The notes below the pieces were generated by a model. It saw only the letters and a list, made by a program, of their open reading frames with translations. It did not search any database and was not told where the DNA came from. Positions 1-8,515 of a stretch of 64,000 bases of DNA are shown here, one piece after another. The stretch's first letter is position 1. Every line of letters begins with the position of its first letter. Origin of the DNA: SHVZ01 sp041906305 (GTDB lineage Bacteria; Pseudomonadota; Alphaproteobacteria; SHVZ01); the NCBI GenBank assembly GCA_041906305.1, contig JAYRJL010000008.1, forward strand, positions 186,001 to 250,000, in the 5' to 3' direction. The translations under genes and the position numbers were made by a program.

Positions 1-447
1 GGTGCCGATGTAGGCCATGTTGCGCTGGGTCTCCATGACCTTCAGCTGCTCCTTGGCGTAGTCGGATTCGAGCATCTTCAGCAGATGGTCGTAGTCGCGC
101 GCGATGAACGGCGCCTCGAAGACGCTCAAGGGCCGGTGCAGCGCCGACAGGCTGCCGGGGCCTTCGGAGATGAAGTCGAGATTGCCGTCGACCACCTGCT
201 GCACCATCTCGCGCGCCTGGCCGAGCTGGCTCGACGGGAAGATGTTGATCTTGTAGCGGCCCTGGGTCGACTTCTCGACCTCCTCCGCCGCCTTGGAGAT
301 GCCCTTGTGGATGGGCGAGTCGACCGAGTGCAGATGGCCGAAGCGCAGCACCTTCTGCTGGGCCCATGCCTGGCCGGGCACGAGGACGGGAGCCACGGCG
401 AGCGCGGCGACGGCGACACCGACGAGCCACGAATAGGCGAGCTTCAT
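1..447 (-). CDS. TRAP transporter periplasmic substrate-binding protein (DctP family), C-terminus beyond window
   Basis: Extracytoplasmic solute receptor of a tripartite ATP-independent periplasmic transporter, which delivers an organic acid to membrane subunits. The visible 149 residues begin with a signal peptide (hydrophobic stretch to about residue 27, ending GQAWAQQ), then the family's N-terminal lobe: VLRFGHLHSVDSPIHKG, a segment on making the protein's own periplasmic fold (GRYKINIFPSSQLGQ), and DGNLDFISEGPGSLS. The ATG at 447 is preceded by GGGAGGATCG at Shine-Dalgarno distance. The gene runs off the left edge, so dctQ and dctM partners would lie outside. It is on the same strand as the glycoside hydrolase upstream of it. 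Substrate cannot be deduced. Family assignment is firm from sequence pattern. Confidence 0.88.
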   Translation of the reverse strand, partial: MKLAYSWLVGVAVAALAVAPVLVPGQAWAQQKVLRFGHLHSVDSPIHKGISKAAEEVEKSTQGRYKINIFPSSQLGQAREMVQQVVDGNLDFISEGPGSLSALHRPLSVFEAPFIARDYDHLLKMLESDYAKEQLKVMETQRNMAYIGT

Positions 448-480
448 GTGGGCGATCCTCCCGGACGTCTTGTTGTGCAA

Positions 481-496
481 CTGACTAACATGTCAG
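481..496. promoter_or_regulatory. Inverted repeat upstream of the TRAP receptor gene, possible operator
   Basis: CTGAC-TAACAT-GTCAG forms a 5-bp inverted repeat in the 67-bp gap before the TRAP gene. On the minus strand a TTGACG hexamer (518-513) is followed 17 bp later by TGACAT (495-490), a weak sigma-70-like pair, so the repeat would overlap the -10. The core resembles operators of GntR/FCD regulators, which often control TRAP operons, but no regulator gene is visible here. Confidence 0.35.
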
Positions 497-514
497 CTGA
501 GCGCCGACGGCGCG

Positions 515-2311
515 TCAATAGTCGACGCGGTAGACGCGGCCTTCGAGGCTGAGGCCCGGTTCGCGCTCGGCCGTCGAGAGCTGGATCCGGATCGGTTCGC
601 CGAGTTCTATGTCGCCGTGGCGGATCTCGCCGACGGCCCAGGAAAGCCCGCTCCACACCACCTTGTCGTAGCGGATGTCGAGCGGCAGGCGCCGGTCGCC
701 CTGGAACGCGTTGATCAGGAGATGGCGGCCCATCGCGCTCTGCGCATAGCGCCGCGTCAGGGCGCCCTGCGCGTCGCGCCGGCGGAGAACGATGCGGAGA
801 TCGCCGCCCTCGGGCGGATCGATCACCGTCTCGATCGCCAGCGGGACGCGCGGCGGCGGCGGCATGCCGGCGCGCGGCTTCGCCGCCGGGCCTTCGGATC
901 CCCTGACCGGGGCGAATTTCGCGTCGATCCTCTCGATCGCCAGCGGGACGCGGATGTCCGGCTCCAGCCCGAGGTCGTAGGCGGCACGCGCATAGCGCCC
1001 GAACCCGATCAGCGCCATCTGCCCCGGCCCGAGCCACAGGGAATCGTCCTCGATCACCGGATCGAATCCTGCGTCGCGGAAGAGGATGCGGCCGCCGCGC
1101 GGCGTCGCCGCCGGCTGCGCCTCCGAATACGGCGGCAGCTTGACCATGCGGGCGCGCTGCGAAGGATTGACCACCGCATAGAGCGCGCCGTCGCGCCCGA
1201 CCGAGGCAAAGCCATAGGGCTGCGTGTCCCCGGGCGTCCCGCCGAATGAGCGGGTCGAGCCCGAGACCTGGAGCGGTTCGTACATCGCCTGGACCTTGGC
1301 GAGCCACCGGACCTCGTCGTCGGAGAGGAACTCGAGGTTCCCGTGGACGGTGTTGATCCAGCCGCCATGGGCGAGCATCAGGACGAGACTGCTCCGCCAC
1401 GCCGCCGTGCCGCGCCGGTAGTTGGTGCCGGTCTCGCCCAGCATGAAGCTGGTGGAGTCCACGCGCTCGAGCGGGATGCCGTTCGCCTCGAAGGCGCGGA
1501 CCATGTGGTCGGCGTAGATGTCCATGGCGCGCCAGAAATCCATCGCCGGCACGTCGGCTGGACGCGGGTCGCCGGAATAGAGCGAGTCGAAGACGGCGAG
1601 CCAGTTGGTCGCGAACGAGGTCACCGGACGCTTGACCGAGCTCACGTCGCCGACGATGCCGTTGAAGCCGACGAGCACGACATCCGGGTTCTCCTGGCGG
1701 AACGCGAGCAGCGCCTCGTAGAGCGCCCAGGCGTTCTTCATCCGGATCTCGCGCGGGCTGAGCGCTGTGTCGTCGCCCCTCGCGGTCGCATAGAGCTCGG
1801 CGAAGTCGAACTTGAACATGCGGATGCCGCGCTCGTACCAGTAGCGCAGCACGTCCATGAAGTCGGGAAGGAAGCCGCCCTTGTACAGCGCCATCGCATG
1901 GCCGTGCTTGTCCAGCGAGTCCATCCACACGGGGATCGGCTTCATCTGGGTCAGCGAGTTGGTGCTGAACCACAGCCCGGGCTCGATGCCGTTGGCCTTG
2001 CAGGCTTCGATCCAGCGGTCGGGACCGTTCGGCCACGTCTCCGGCTTCCAGGTGCGATAGCCGCCCTCAGGGTCGTACCAGAAGGCGTCCATCATGTAGT
2101 AGTCGAAGCGCACCCCGAGCTTCCGGAACCGGAGGATCTCGTCGAGCTCGCGCATCGCGAGCTCCTCGGTGAGCGGCACGTTGTCCGAGAGCTCGTCGTA
2201 GGCCGACCAGTTGTTGTAGACCCAGATCGGCGCGTTCTGTTGCGCGGCACCGGGCGCCACCCGAAGCAACAGCGCCGCGACGGCGAGGACGAGGAGTCGC
2301 CGGAGGATCAT
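515..2311 (-). CDS. Secreted clan GH-D-like glycoside hydrolase (alpha-galactosidase-like)
   Basis: 598 residues with a signal peptide (about residues 1-23, cleavage near PGAA-QQ), so the enzyme is probably periplasmic or secreted. The body looks like an alpha-galactosidase-type TIM barrel: YMMDAFWYD at 72-80 and FKFDFAEL around 166-173. K167 and D169 fit the K-x-D nucleophile motif of families GH27/GH36. A conserved stretch near 285-300 (DSTSFMLGETGTNYRRG) may carry the acid/base. The C-terminal third looks like a beta-sandwich domain. It lies 14 bp downstream of the GPH symporter gene, a pairing common in sugar uptake and breakdown, but that symporter also fits the upstream cluster. Substrate unknown. 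Confidence 0.7.
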   Translation of the reverse strand: MILRRLLVLAVAALLLRVAPGAAQQNAPIWVYNNWSAYDELSDNVPLTEELAMRELDEILRFRKLGVRFDYYMMDAFWYDPEGGYRTWKPETWPNGPDRWIEACKANGIEPGLWFSTNSLTQMKPIPVWMDSLDKHGHAMALYKGGFLPDFMDVLRYWYERGIRMFKFDFAELYATARGDDTALSPREIRMKNAWALYEALLAFRQENPDVVLVGFNGIVGDVSSVKRPVTSFATNWLAVFDSLYSGDPRPADVPAMDFWRAMDIYADHMVRAFEANGIPLERVDSTSFMLGETGTNYRRGTAAWRSSLVLMLAHGGWINTVHGNLEFLSDDEVRWLAKVQAMYEPLQVSGSTRSFGGTPGDTQPYGFASVGRDGALYAVVNPSQRARMVKLPPYSEAQPAATPRGGRILFRDAGFDPVIEDDSLWLGPGQMALIGFGRYARAAYDLGLEPDIRVPLAIERIDAKFAPVRGSEGPAAKPRAGMPPPPRVPLAIETVIDPPEGGDLRIVLRRRDAQGALTRRYAQSAMGRHLLINAFQGDRRLPLDIRYDKVVWSGLSWAVGEIRHGDIELGEPIRIQLSTAEREPGLSLEGRVYRVDY

Positions 2312-2325
2312 CCGGCGATCTTACA

Positions 2326-3663
2326 TCAGGGCGCGGAAGGTCCAGCCTCGATCCGCCGGCGCAGATCGGCCTGGGTATCGGCGTCGATCTCGAAGCGGAA
2401 GACCAGGATCGCCGCGGCGATCTTGAACGCCACGGGAACCCAGGCATAGAGCACGGCCAGCGCGAAGAGGCCTCCCGTTTCCCCGGTGGCGGTCTCCCCG
2501 GACGCCCCGCCGCCGGGGACGAAGCCGAACAGCTCGAGCAGAGGGAACGCGATGCCTACGGCAAGCGCGAGCGCGAGTTTCGTGGCGACGCCCCAGAGCG
2601 CGAAGAGCAGGCCGGCGCGCTCCGTTCCCATCTCGGCCGTGTCCCAGTCGACCACGTCCGCCCACATCGACGACGGCAGCGCCAGGTCGGCGCCGAGGCA
2701 GAGACCGGTGACAACGCAGACCAGCGCGAACCAGATGACGCCGCCCTCGGGCAGGAACGGCACGGCGAGGAAGGCGACGCACGCGACCGCCATCGCCAGC
2801 ACCCAGGCGCGATGCTTGCCGACCCGTCTGCTCGCCCAGACCCAGAGCGGCACCGAGGCGATGCCGAGCAGGAAGTATTCGAGCAGCAGCGCGCCCGCCC
2901 AGGCCGGCGACTTGAGCCGATACTGAACGAACATGAGGAACAGCGTCGCCGGCAGGCCGTTGGCGATGCCGTTGAAGAGATAGGCCAGGATCAGCCGGCG
3001 GAACGGCCGATTGCGCGCGAGCACGCGATAGCCCTCGACGAGGCTCTGGCGCTGGTGCGGTCCCGGCGGCGGTTCGCCCACGGTCGAGACCGCGACCGCC
3101 ACCGCCGGCGGCAGCAGGGCGAGGATCGCCAGCGCGAGGCCGTTCATCGCGTCGCCCTGATCTCCGCCGATGAGCGCCGGCAGGGTGACCGCGGCGAGAG
3201 TGCCGAGCACCGAGGCTGTCTCGCGCGCCCCGGAAATCCGGCTTCGTTCGTGATAGTCGGTCGAGAGCTCGGCTCCCCAGGCGCCGTAGGGAAGCAGGAA
3301 CATGGTCCAGCCGAGATAGAGCGCCATGGTCCAGCCCAGCAGGTACAGCCATGACACGGGCGCCACGGGCCTGAACAGCAGCTCGACCGAGAGGCAGATG
3401 ACCGGAAGCGACAGCACGAGCCAGGGCCGCCTCCGGCCGAAGCGGGTGTGGATGCGGTCCGACAGCTCGCCGATGCCGAGGTCGACGACGATGTCCCAGA
3501 GTCGGGCCGCCAGCAGCACCGCACCGACGACGCTGAGGCCCAGGCCGAGATCGACCGCGTAGTAGGCCGGCAGATAGATGTAGAGCGGCAGGCCGACCAT
3601 CGCGATCGGTAGGCCCGGCAGCGCGTAGGCGAGCAGCGCAGAACGTTCGATCCGGCCGTTCAC
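2326..3663 (-). CDS. MFS_2 / GPH-family cation symporter-like membrane protein
   Basis: 445-residue polytopic inner-membrane protein with about 12 hydrophobic segments, similar to MelB-type glycoside-pentoside-hexuronide:cation symporters. Diagnostic features are the early ARLWDIVVDLGIGELSDR segment (MelB-like D-x-x-x-D cation-site region, residues about 53-70) and the following FGRRRPWLVLS loop. The start is GTG at 3663 with GGAG upstream; the in-frame sequence begins MNGRIERSALL. It is the fifth gene of a same-strand run after photolyase, FAD oxidoreductase, DUF1365 and methyltransferase, 40 bp behind the methyltransferase and 14 bp ahead of the glycoside hydrolase. Homologues of this transporter type accompany the same lipid genes in other proteobacteria, so it may move a lipid-related compound rather than sugar. 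Confidence 0.8.
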   Translation of the reverse strand: MNGRIERSALLAYALPGLPIAMVGLPLYIYLPAYYAVDLGLGLSVVGAVLLAARLWDIVVDLGIGELSDRIHTRFGRRRPWLVLSLPVICLSVELLFRPVAPVSWLYLLGWTMALYLGWTMFLLPYGAWGAELSTDYHERSRISGARETASVLGTLAAVTLPALIGGDQGDAMNGLALAILALLPPAVAVAVSTVGEPPPGPHQRQSLVEGYRVLARNRPFRRLILAYLFNGIANGLPATLFLMFVQYRLKSPAWAGALLLEYFLLGIASVPLWVWASRRVGKHRAWVLAMAVACVAFLAVPFLPEGGVIWFALVCVVTGLCLGADLALPSSMWADVVDWDTAEMGTERAGLLFALWGVATKLALALAVGIAFPLLELFGFVPGGGASGETATGETGGLFALAVLYAWVPVAFKIAAAILVFRFEIDADTQADLRRRIEAGPSAP

Positions 3664-3703
3664 ATCGAGGCTCCGTCCTGCATGGAGCCTTTATAGCCGC
3701 GTG

Positions 3704-4903
3704 CTAGCCGCGTTGGATCACGATCTGGCGAACGTCGATCGAGCCGGCCCGGAATCCGCCCTCGCAGTAGGCGAGGTAGTACTGCCACATCCGCTTGAAG
3801 CGCTCGTCGAAGCCGAGCTTCGCGATCTCGGGCCATGCCTCGACGAAGCGTGCGCGCCAGAGCTCCAGGGTCCTGGCGTAGTCCTGGCCGAAGCCGGCAT
3901 CGCCCTTCCACTCCATGCCGGCGCCGGCCGCGAGACTCTTCAGATGCGTCATCGTCGGCAGCATGCCGCCGGGGAAGATGTAGCGCTGGATGAAGTCGGG
4001 TCGCGCCCGATAGGCCTCGAAGCGCTCCTCGGCGATGGTGATGATCTGCATGGCCGCGACGCCGCCCTGGGTCAGGCGTTCGCGCACGCGGTCGAAGAAC
4101 ACCGGCCAGTAGCGCTCGCCGACCGCCTCGAACATCTCGATCGAGGCGATGCGATCGAAGAGGCCCTTGGTGTCGCGGTAGTCCTCGAGCCTGATGTCGA
4201 TGCGATCGGCAAGGCCGGCATCCGCCGCGCGCTTGATCGCGAAGTCGCGCTGGCGCTCGGAGAGCGTGAGTCCGGTGACGCGGCAGTCGCGCTCGCCCGC
4301 GGCGGTGACGGCGAAGCCGCCCCAGCCGCAGCCGATCTCCAGGACGGACTGGCCCGACTGCAGCCCGAGCAGACTCGCCAGCCGCCGGTACTTGGCGCGC
4401 TGTGCGTCTTCCAGGCTCACGTCCTCGCGCTCGAACAGCGCGGACGAGTAGGTCATCGTCGGGTCCAGCCAGAGCCGGTAGAATTCGTTGCCGAGATCGT
4501 AGTGGTAGGAGATGTTGCGCCGGCTGCCGATTTTCGTGTTGGTGCGGACGATGTGCAGCGCCCGGCGAAGCAGCCCGCCCCAAACCGTCTCGCCGAGATG
4601 CTTGTCGATCGCATCCGCGTTGCGCACGGCGTACTCGATCACCGCCGCCGGATTCGGGCTCTGCCAGTCGCCGTCCATGTAGGCTTCGGCGAAGGCGACG
4701 TCGCCACCGACCAGGAGACGGCGCGCGACCGTCTCGTCGCGAAGCTCGATCTCGGCCCTCGGTCCCGGCTCGGCCCCTTCGAAGGAGTGCCGGGTGCCGC
4801 CGGGCAGCACGATCTCGATGCTGCCGATGCGCGCGCGTTCAAGGAGATAGAGAAGGGCCCTGGTCCAATGACCATGGGCAGCAGCCGAGAGCATGCCCGT
4901 CAT
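3704..4903 (-). CDS. Cyclopropane-fatty-acyl-phospholipid synthase family methyltransferase
   Basis: 399-residue SAM-dependent enzyme expected to methylate or cyclopropanate unsaturated acyl chains of membrane phospholipids. Visible family motifs: YHYDLGNEFYRLWLD at 133-147, MTYSSALF at 150-157, the SAM-binding VLEIGCGWGGFA at 187-198, and IEMFEAVG at 255-262, which precedes the catalytic core. The start chosen is ATG at 4903 (MTGMLSAAA), preceded by GGGGGAA; longer in-frame extensions read as non-homologous Arg-rich sequence. It follows DUF1365 with a 56-bp gap. In Rhodobacter sphaeroides a similar CFA-like gene belongs to the RpoE/ChrR singlet-oxygen regulon and to furan-fatty-acid synthesis, so the product may be a methylated rather than a cyclopropane lipid. 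Confidence 0.88.
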   Translation of the reverse strand: MTGMLSAAAHGHWTRALLYLLERARIGSIEIVLPGGTRHSFEGAEPGPRAEIELRDETVARRLLVGGDVAFAEAYMDGDWQSPNPAAVIEYAVRNADAIDKHLGETVWGGLLRRALHIVRTNTKIGSRRNISYHYDLGNEFYRLWLDPTMTYSSALFEREDVSLEDAQRAKYRRLASLLGLQSGQSVLEIGCGWGGFAVTAAGERDCRVTGLTLSERQRDFAIKRAADAGLADRIDIRLEDYRDTKGLFDRIASIEMFEAVGERYWPVFFDRVRERLTQGGVAAMQIITIAEERFEAYRARPDFIQRYIFPGGMLPTMTHLKSLAAGAGMEWKGDAGFGQDYARTLELWRARFVEAWPEIAKLGFDERFKRMWQYYLAYCEGGFRAGSIDVRQIVIQRG

Positions 4904-4959
4904 CGTTTCCCCCGTCTTCACGACCTTGGCCGGTCGACCCCTCGGCCGGCGGCTGTATT

Positions 4960-5772
4960 TCAGTCCGAAGCCGCGCTCCGCGCAACGGGGTTCGACACCA
5001 GCGGTTGCGGCACCGAAACCTGGATCTCCGGCGCGTCGGGACGAGCCTGCAGCGGAGCGCCCTTGATCCAGAGCCGCAGGGCCTCCCAATGGATGCCGCC
5101 GATTACCTTGAGAGCCATCAGCGGATGAGAGATCACGGCTTTCGCCAGAGCGACGTCGCTCAACGGCACGCGCCTGGCTGTCTGGGTCGCGACCAGCAGA
5201 TCGCCGTCGGCATCGGTCTCCTGGATCGCGAGGGAAAAGTCCTCTCCGGGCGGCTTCAGGCGGAAGCGGTAGCCCGCCTCCATCGGGATGAACGGCGAGA
5301 CGTAGAAGGACTTGGCGCAGCTCTGGCGGACCCTGCCGCGCGCCGCCTCCTCCGGATCGACCGCGATCAGATAGGCATGACGCTCGCCGAAGGTATTGCG
5401 GACCGCGTAGATGACGGCCGCCAGCACGCCGTCGGCGCGATGGCAGAAATACAACGTCAACGGATTGAACGCGTAGCCCAGGATCCTCGGGAAGCAGAGC
5501 ATCTCGATCCGCGCCGCCGCATCGGCGAGATCCGCCTTCCTCAGGGCGGCCTCCGCCCAGGCGCGCGGGCTCGATCCGTCGGCGGCACCGTGGTCGCGAT
5601 CGTGGAAGGAGAGCAGGCCGGCGCGGTTGTGCCCGAAGAGCCGGAACCGCCGGCCGAGCTCCGGCAGCTCGTCCAGGTCGACCAGCAGCGAGAAGGTGCG
5701 GTAGACGAAGCGATGCCGCTTCGGCCGCAGCCGATGATGCATCACCTCGCCGATGTAGAGGGCAGAGCGCAT
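4960..5772 (-). CDS. DUF1365 family protein
   Basis: 270 residues beginning MRSALYIGEVMHHRLRPK. The family signature is visible: the HRLRPKRHRFVYRTF segment near the start and LCFPRILGYAFNPLTLYFC in the middle, followed by a RNTFGERHAY segment and SFYVSPFIPME. The biochemical role is not established; the gene nearly always sits between an FAD/NAD(P) oxidoreductase and a CFA-like methyltransferase, as here, which links it to acyl-chain modification. Its ATG overlaps the stop of the oxidoreductase by one base (TGATG), so translation is probably coupled. The residues upstream of this ATG in the same frame are the shadow of the preceding gene. Confidence 0.87.
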   Translation of the reverse strand: MRSALYIGEVMHHRLRPKRHRFVYRTFSLLVDLDELPELGRRFRLFGHNRAGLLSFHDRDHGAADGSSPRAWAEAALRKADLADAAARIEMLCFPRILGYAFNPLTLYFCHRADGVLAAVIYAVRNTFGERHAYLIAVDPEEAARGRVRQSCAKSFYVSPFIPMEAGYRFRLKPPGEDFSLAIQETDADGDLLVATQTARRVPLSDVALAKAVISHPLMALKVIGGIHWEALRLWIKGAPLQARPDAPEIQVSVPQPLVSNPVARSAASD

Positions 5773-7064
5773 CAGTCGGCCGCCATCGGCCGGGGTTGGT
5801 CGAGCGCCGCGATCACGCCGTCGGCGGCAGCGAGGCCTGCCGCCAGCGCATCCTCGTGGAAGCCGTGACCGCAATAGCTGCCGCAGAACCACGTGCCGCG
5901 CCTGCCTTGCACACGCGTCAGCTCGACCTGCGCCGCGAGCGCCTCCTTGTCGAAGACCGGATGCTCGTAGGCGAGTTCCCGATGGATCAGCCCTTCATGA
6001 GGGAGCCGCGTGGGATTCAGGGTCAGGAACACGGGCAGAGAAGTGTCGAGGCGCTGCAGCCGGTTCATCCAGTAGGTGACGAACACCCGGCGCTCGCCGA
6101 GGTGGTCGCGGTCGCCGAGATAGTTCCAGCTCGACCAGACGCGGCGGCGGCGCGGCATCAGGTCGGCATCCGAATGCAGATAGCCCCGGTTCTCCTGGGT
6201 CCTGAAGGCGCCGAGAATGCGGCGCTCCTCGGAGTTGGCATCGGCCAGCAGACGCAGCGCCTGGTCGCCGTGGGTCGCGACGACGACATGGTCGAAACGC
6301 TCGGCTCCGCGATCGGTCGAGACCGTGACGCCGGCTTCGTCGCGCCGGACCGCACGCACCGGCGTCTCCGTCCGGATGCGATCGGCGAAGGGATGGATCA
6401 GGCGCCGCACGTATTCGCGGCTGCCGCCGTCGACGGTGCGCCATGCCGGCCGATCGTCGTAGGTGAGAAGACCGTGATTGTGGAAGAAGCGCAGAAAGCT
6501 GATCAACGGAAAGTCGAGCATCACCGAGGTCGGGCAGGACCAGATCGCGGCCGCCATCGGCAGCAGGTGATCCTCGATGAAGGCGCGGCCGAACTTCGAG
6601 CGCTCGAGCCAGGCGCCCAGAGTCGGCTCGCCGTCGTGACTCGTCCCGGGGCTGGCGTCGAGGACCTTCGGCGCCGTGCGGAAGAAGCGGAGAATGTCGA
6701 GCAGCAGGCCGAGGAACCGGAAGTTCAGCACGTTCCGGCGCTGGCCGAAGATCGCGTTGTACCGCTCGGTCCCGTATTCGAGGCGCCCGTCATCGACGCT
6801 GACGCCGAAGGACATGTCCGATTCCTTGGTCGGCACGCCGAGCTCGGCGAAGAGCCGGGTCAGGTTCGGATAGTTCTTCTCGTTGTAGACGATGAAGCCG
6901 GTGTCGACCGGGATCAGGCGTTCGCCCCAGGCGACGTCGACCGTGTGGCTATGGCCGCCGACCCAGGCCTCCTTCTCGAAGACGGTGATGTCCGCATGCG
7001 GGGCGAGCCGCCGTGCGGCACCGAGCCCGGCAATGCCGGTGCCGACGATCGCGATCCGTTTCAT
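5772..7064 (-). CDS. FAD/NAD(P)-dependent amine-oxidase-like oxidoreductase of the lipid cluster
   Basis: 430-residue flavoprotein. A dinucleotide-binding GTGIAG motif lies at residues 8-13, followed by VFEKEAWVGGHSHTVDV, the second half of the FAD-binding fold seen in amine oxidases and phytoene-desaturase-like enzymes. GTWFCGSYCGHGFHEDAL near the C-terminus is the closing FAD contact. The start ATG (7064) overlaps the photolyase stop as ATGA, giving a tight translational link. The family is recurrently paired with DUF1365 and CFA-like genes and is often named as a putative cyclopropane/unsaturated-lipid protein. A desaturation or oxidation step on a methylated acyl chain is an inference from context. 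Confidence 0.85.
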   Translation of the reverse strand: MKRIAIVGTGIAGLGAARRLAPHADITVFEKEAWVGGHSHTVDVAWGERLIPVDTGFIVYNEKNYPNLTRLFAELGVPTKESDMSFGVSVDDGRLEYGTERYNAIFGQRRNVLNFRFLGLLLDILRFFRTAPKVLDASPGTSHDGEPTLGAWLERSKFGRAFIEDHLLPMAAAIWSCPTSVMLDFPLISFLRFFHNHGLLTYDDRPAWRTVDGGSREYVRRLIHPFADRIRTETPVRAVRRDEAGVTVSTDRGAERFDHVVVATHGDQALRLLADANSEERRILGAFRTQENRGYLHSDADLMPRRRRVWSSWNYLGDRDHLGERRVFVTYWMNRLQRLDTSLPVFLTLNPTRLPHEGLIHRELAYEHPVFDKEALAAQVELTRVQGRRGTWFCGSYCGHGFHEDALAAGLAAADGVIAALDQPRPMAAD

Positions 7065-8458
7065 GCCGCCGCCTTGAGCGTCTTGAAGGCCGAGAGCGCG
7101 CGGGCGCGCGCCGCCGCGTGGTCGACGATGGGCCGAGGATAGGTCTCGCCGAGTCGGACGCCGGCATCGGCGAGCATCGCGTCCGACGCGGTCCACGGCG
7201 CATGGATATGGCTTGCCGGAAGCCGTGCGAGTTCCGGCACGAAGCGGCGGACATAGTCGCCGGCCGGATCGAACTTCGCGCCCTGCAGCATCGGATTGAA
7301 GATGCGGAAGTAGGGCGCGGCGTCGGCGCCGCAGCCGGCGACCCATTGCCAGCTCGCCGCGTTGTTGGCGAGATCGGCATCGACCAGCGTATCCCAGAAC
7401 CAGCGCTCGCCCGCCTGCCACGGCAGCAGCAGGTGCTTCACCAGGAACGAGGCCGCCACCATCCGTACCCGGTTGTGCATCCAGCCTGTCTGCCAGAGCT
7501 GGCGCATGCCGGCATCGACGATCGGATAGCCGGTGAGGCCCTTCTGCCACGAGCGAAGCTGTGCGTCGTCGTCGCGCCAGGGAAACTCGGCAAAGGCCGG
7601 GCGCAGCGGCTGCTCCGGCAGATCGGACGTGCGATGGAGAAGGTGCAGCGAGAACTCGCGCCAGGCGAGCTCGCGCAGGAAGGCGTCCGCTTCCGGGGCA
7701 CGGGTCGCGACCGCATGCCAGACCTGCCGCGGGCCGATCTCGCCGAAATGCAGATGCGGCGAGAGACGGGACGTCTCCTCGCGGTCGGGCCGGTCCCGGC
7801 CATGCTGGTAATCGTTGGCGTGACCAACGAACGCGTCCAACCTTTCGGCGGCGCCTGCCTCCCCCGGCGTCCAGGCCTCGCGCAGGCCGCCGGCCCAGTC
7901 GGGCGCGGTCGGCTCCAGCTTCCAGGACGCGAGATCGTCGGAGTCGATCGACGCCGCGGTCGGCACCAGTTTCTTGGGCACCGGCACCGGCCGCGGCGGA
8001 CCGCCCCGACCCTGAAGCGCGCGCCAGAACGGCGTGAAGACCTGGTAGGGCTTGCCCAGCTCCCAGGGCTCAACCAGCGCCGCCGCGTTGAAGCTTTCGA
8101 CCGCGATCCCGCGCGCCTTGAGCCGCGTCTTGATCTGCGTGTCGCGCGCGACGGCCGACGGCTCGTAGACCCGGTTCCATACGACCGAGCTGACGCCGGC
8201 GGCGGCAACCAGCTCGTCGATCACCTCGGCCGCGCGGCCGCGGCGGAGGATCAACGGCATGCCGCAATTCGCGAGGTCGAGGGAAAGCGCAGCGAGGCTC
8301 CGGCCGAGCCACCAGCGGCTGGCGGCCCCCGGCGACCACGGCAGACTCTCGTCCAGGATATAGACTGGCAGCACCGGTCGACCGCTCGCGGCGGCTGCAA
8401 CCAGGGCGGGATTGTCGGCGAGGCGGAGATCCTGGCGGAACCAGACGAGGGTGGTCAA
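7061..8458 (-). CDS. phrB: Deoxyribodipyrimidine photolyase (class I CPD photolyase)
   Basis: 465 residues, the usual length. It repairs cyclobutane pyrimidine dimers using blue light and reduced FAD. The N-terminal alpha/beta antenna domain starts VWFRQDLRLADNPAL; the FAD-binding domain contains TSRLSPHLHFG (229-239), GYPIVDAGMRQLWQTGWMHN (about 310-329) and DADLANNAASWQWVAGCGAD (360-379), all diagnostic of photolyases. It heads a five-gene run with overlapping or close junctions, and lies 54 bp downstream of pdeM. Light or singlet-oxygen control is suggested by the genes it leads. Confidence 0.95.
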   Translation of the reverse strand: MTTLVWFRQDLRLADNPALVAAAASGRPVLPVYILDESLPWSPGAASRWWLGRSLAALSLDLANCGMPLILRRGRAAEVIDELVAAAGVSSVVWNRVYEPSAVARDTQIKTRLKARGIAVESFNAAALVEPWELGKPYQVFTPFWRALQGRGGPPRPVPVPKKLVPTAASIDSDDLASWKLEPTAPDWAGGLREAWTPGEAGAAERLDAFVGHANDYQHGRDRPDREETSRLSPHLHFGEIGPRQVWHAVATRAPEADAFLRELAWREFSLHLLHRTSDLPEQPLRPAFAEFPWRDDDAQLRSWQKGLTGYPIVDAGMRQLWQTGWMHNRVRMVAASFLVKHLLLPWQAGERWFWDTLVDADLANNAASWQWVAGCGADAAPYFRIFNPMLQGAKFDPAGDYVRRFVPELARLPASHIHAPWTASDAMLADAGVRLGETYPRPIVDHAAARARALSAFKTLKAAA

Positions 8459-8487
8459 AGGCGGAACCCGGTGCGCGTCATGCGACC

Positions 8488-8515
8488 GATACGGATCCGA
8501 GTCGTGAACGGATCA
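8488..8515 (-). promoter_or_regulatory. Possible ECF-type promoter before the photolyase/lipid cluster
   Basis: TGATCC (8515-8510, minus strand) matches the -35 element of the RpoE/ChrR-type ECF sigma factor that controls homologous genes in Rhodobacter. Its TGA is also the pdeM stop codon. A CGTATC hexamer follows after 16 bp (8493-8488), a weak -10 candidate. The -10 is not convincing, and no sigma or anti-sigma gene lies in the window. Confidence 0.3.
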
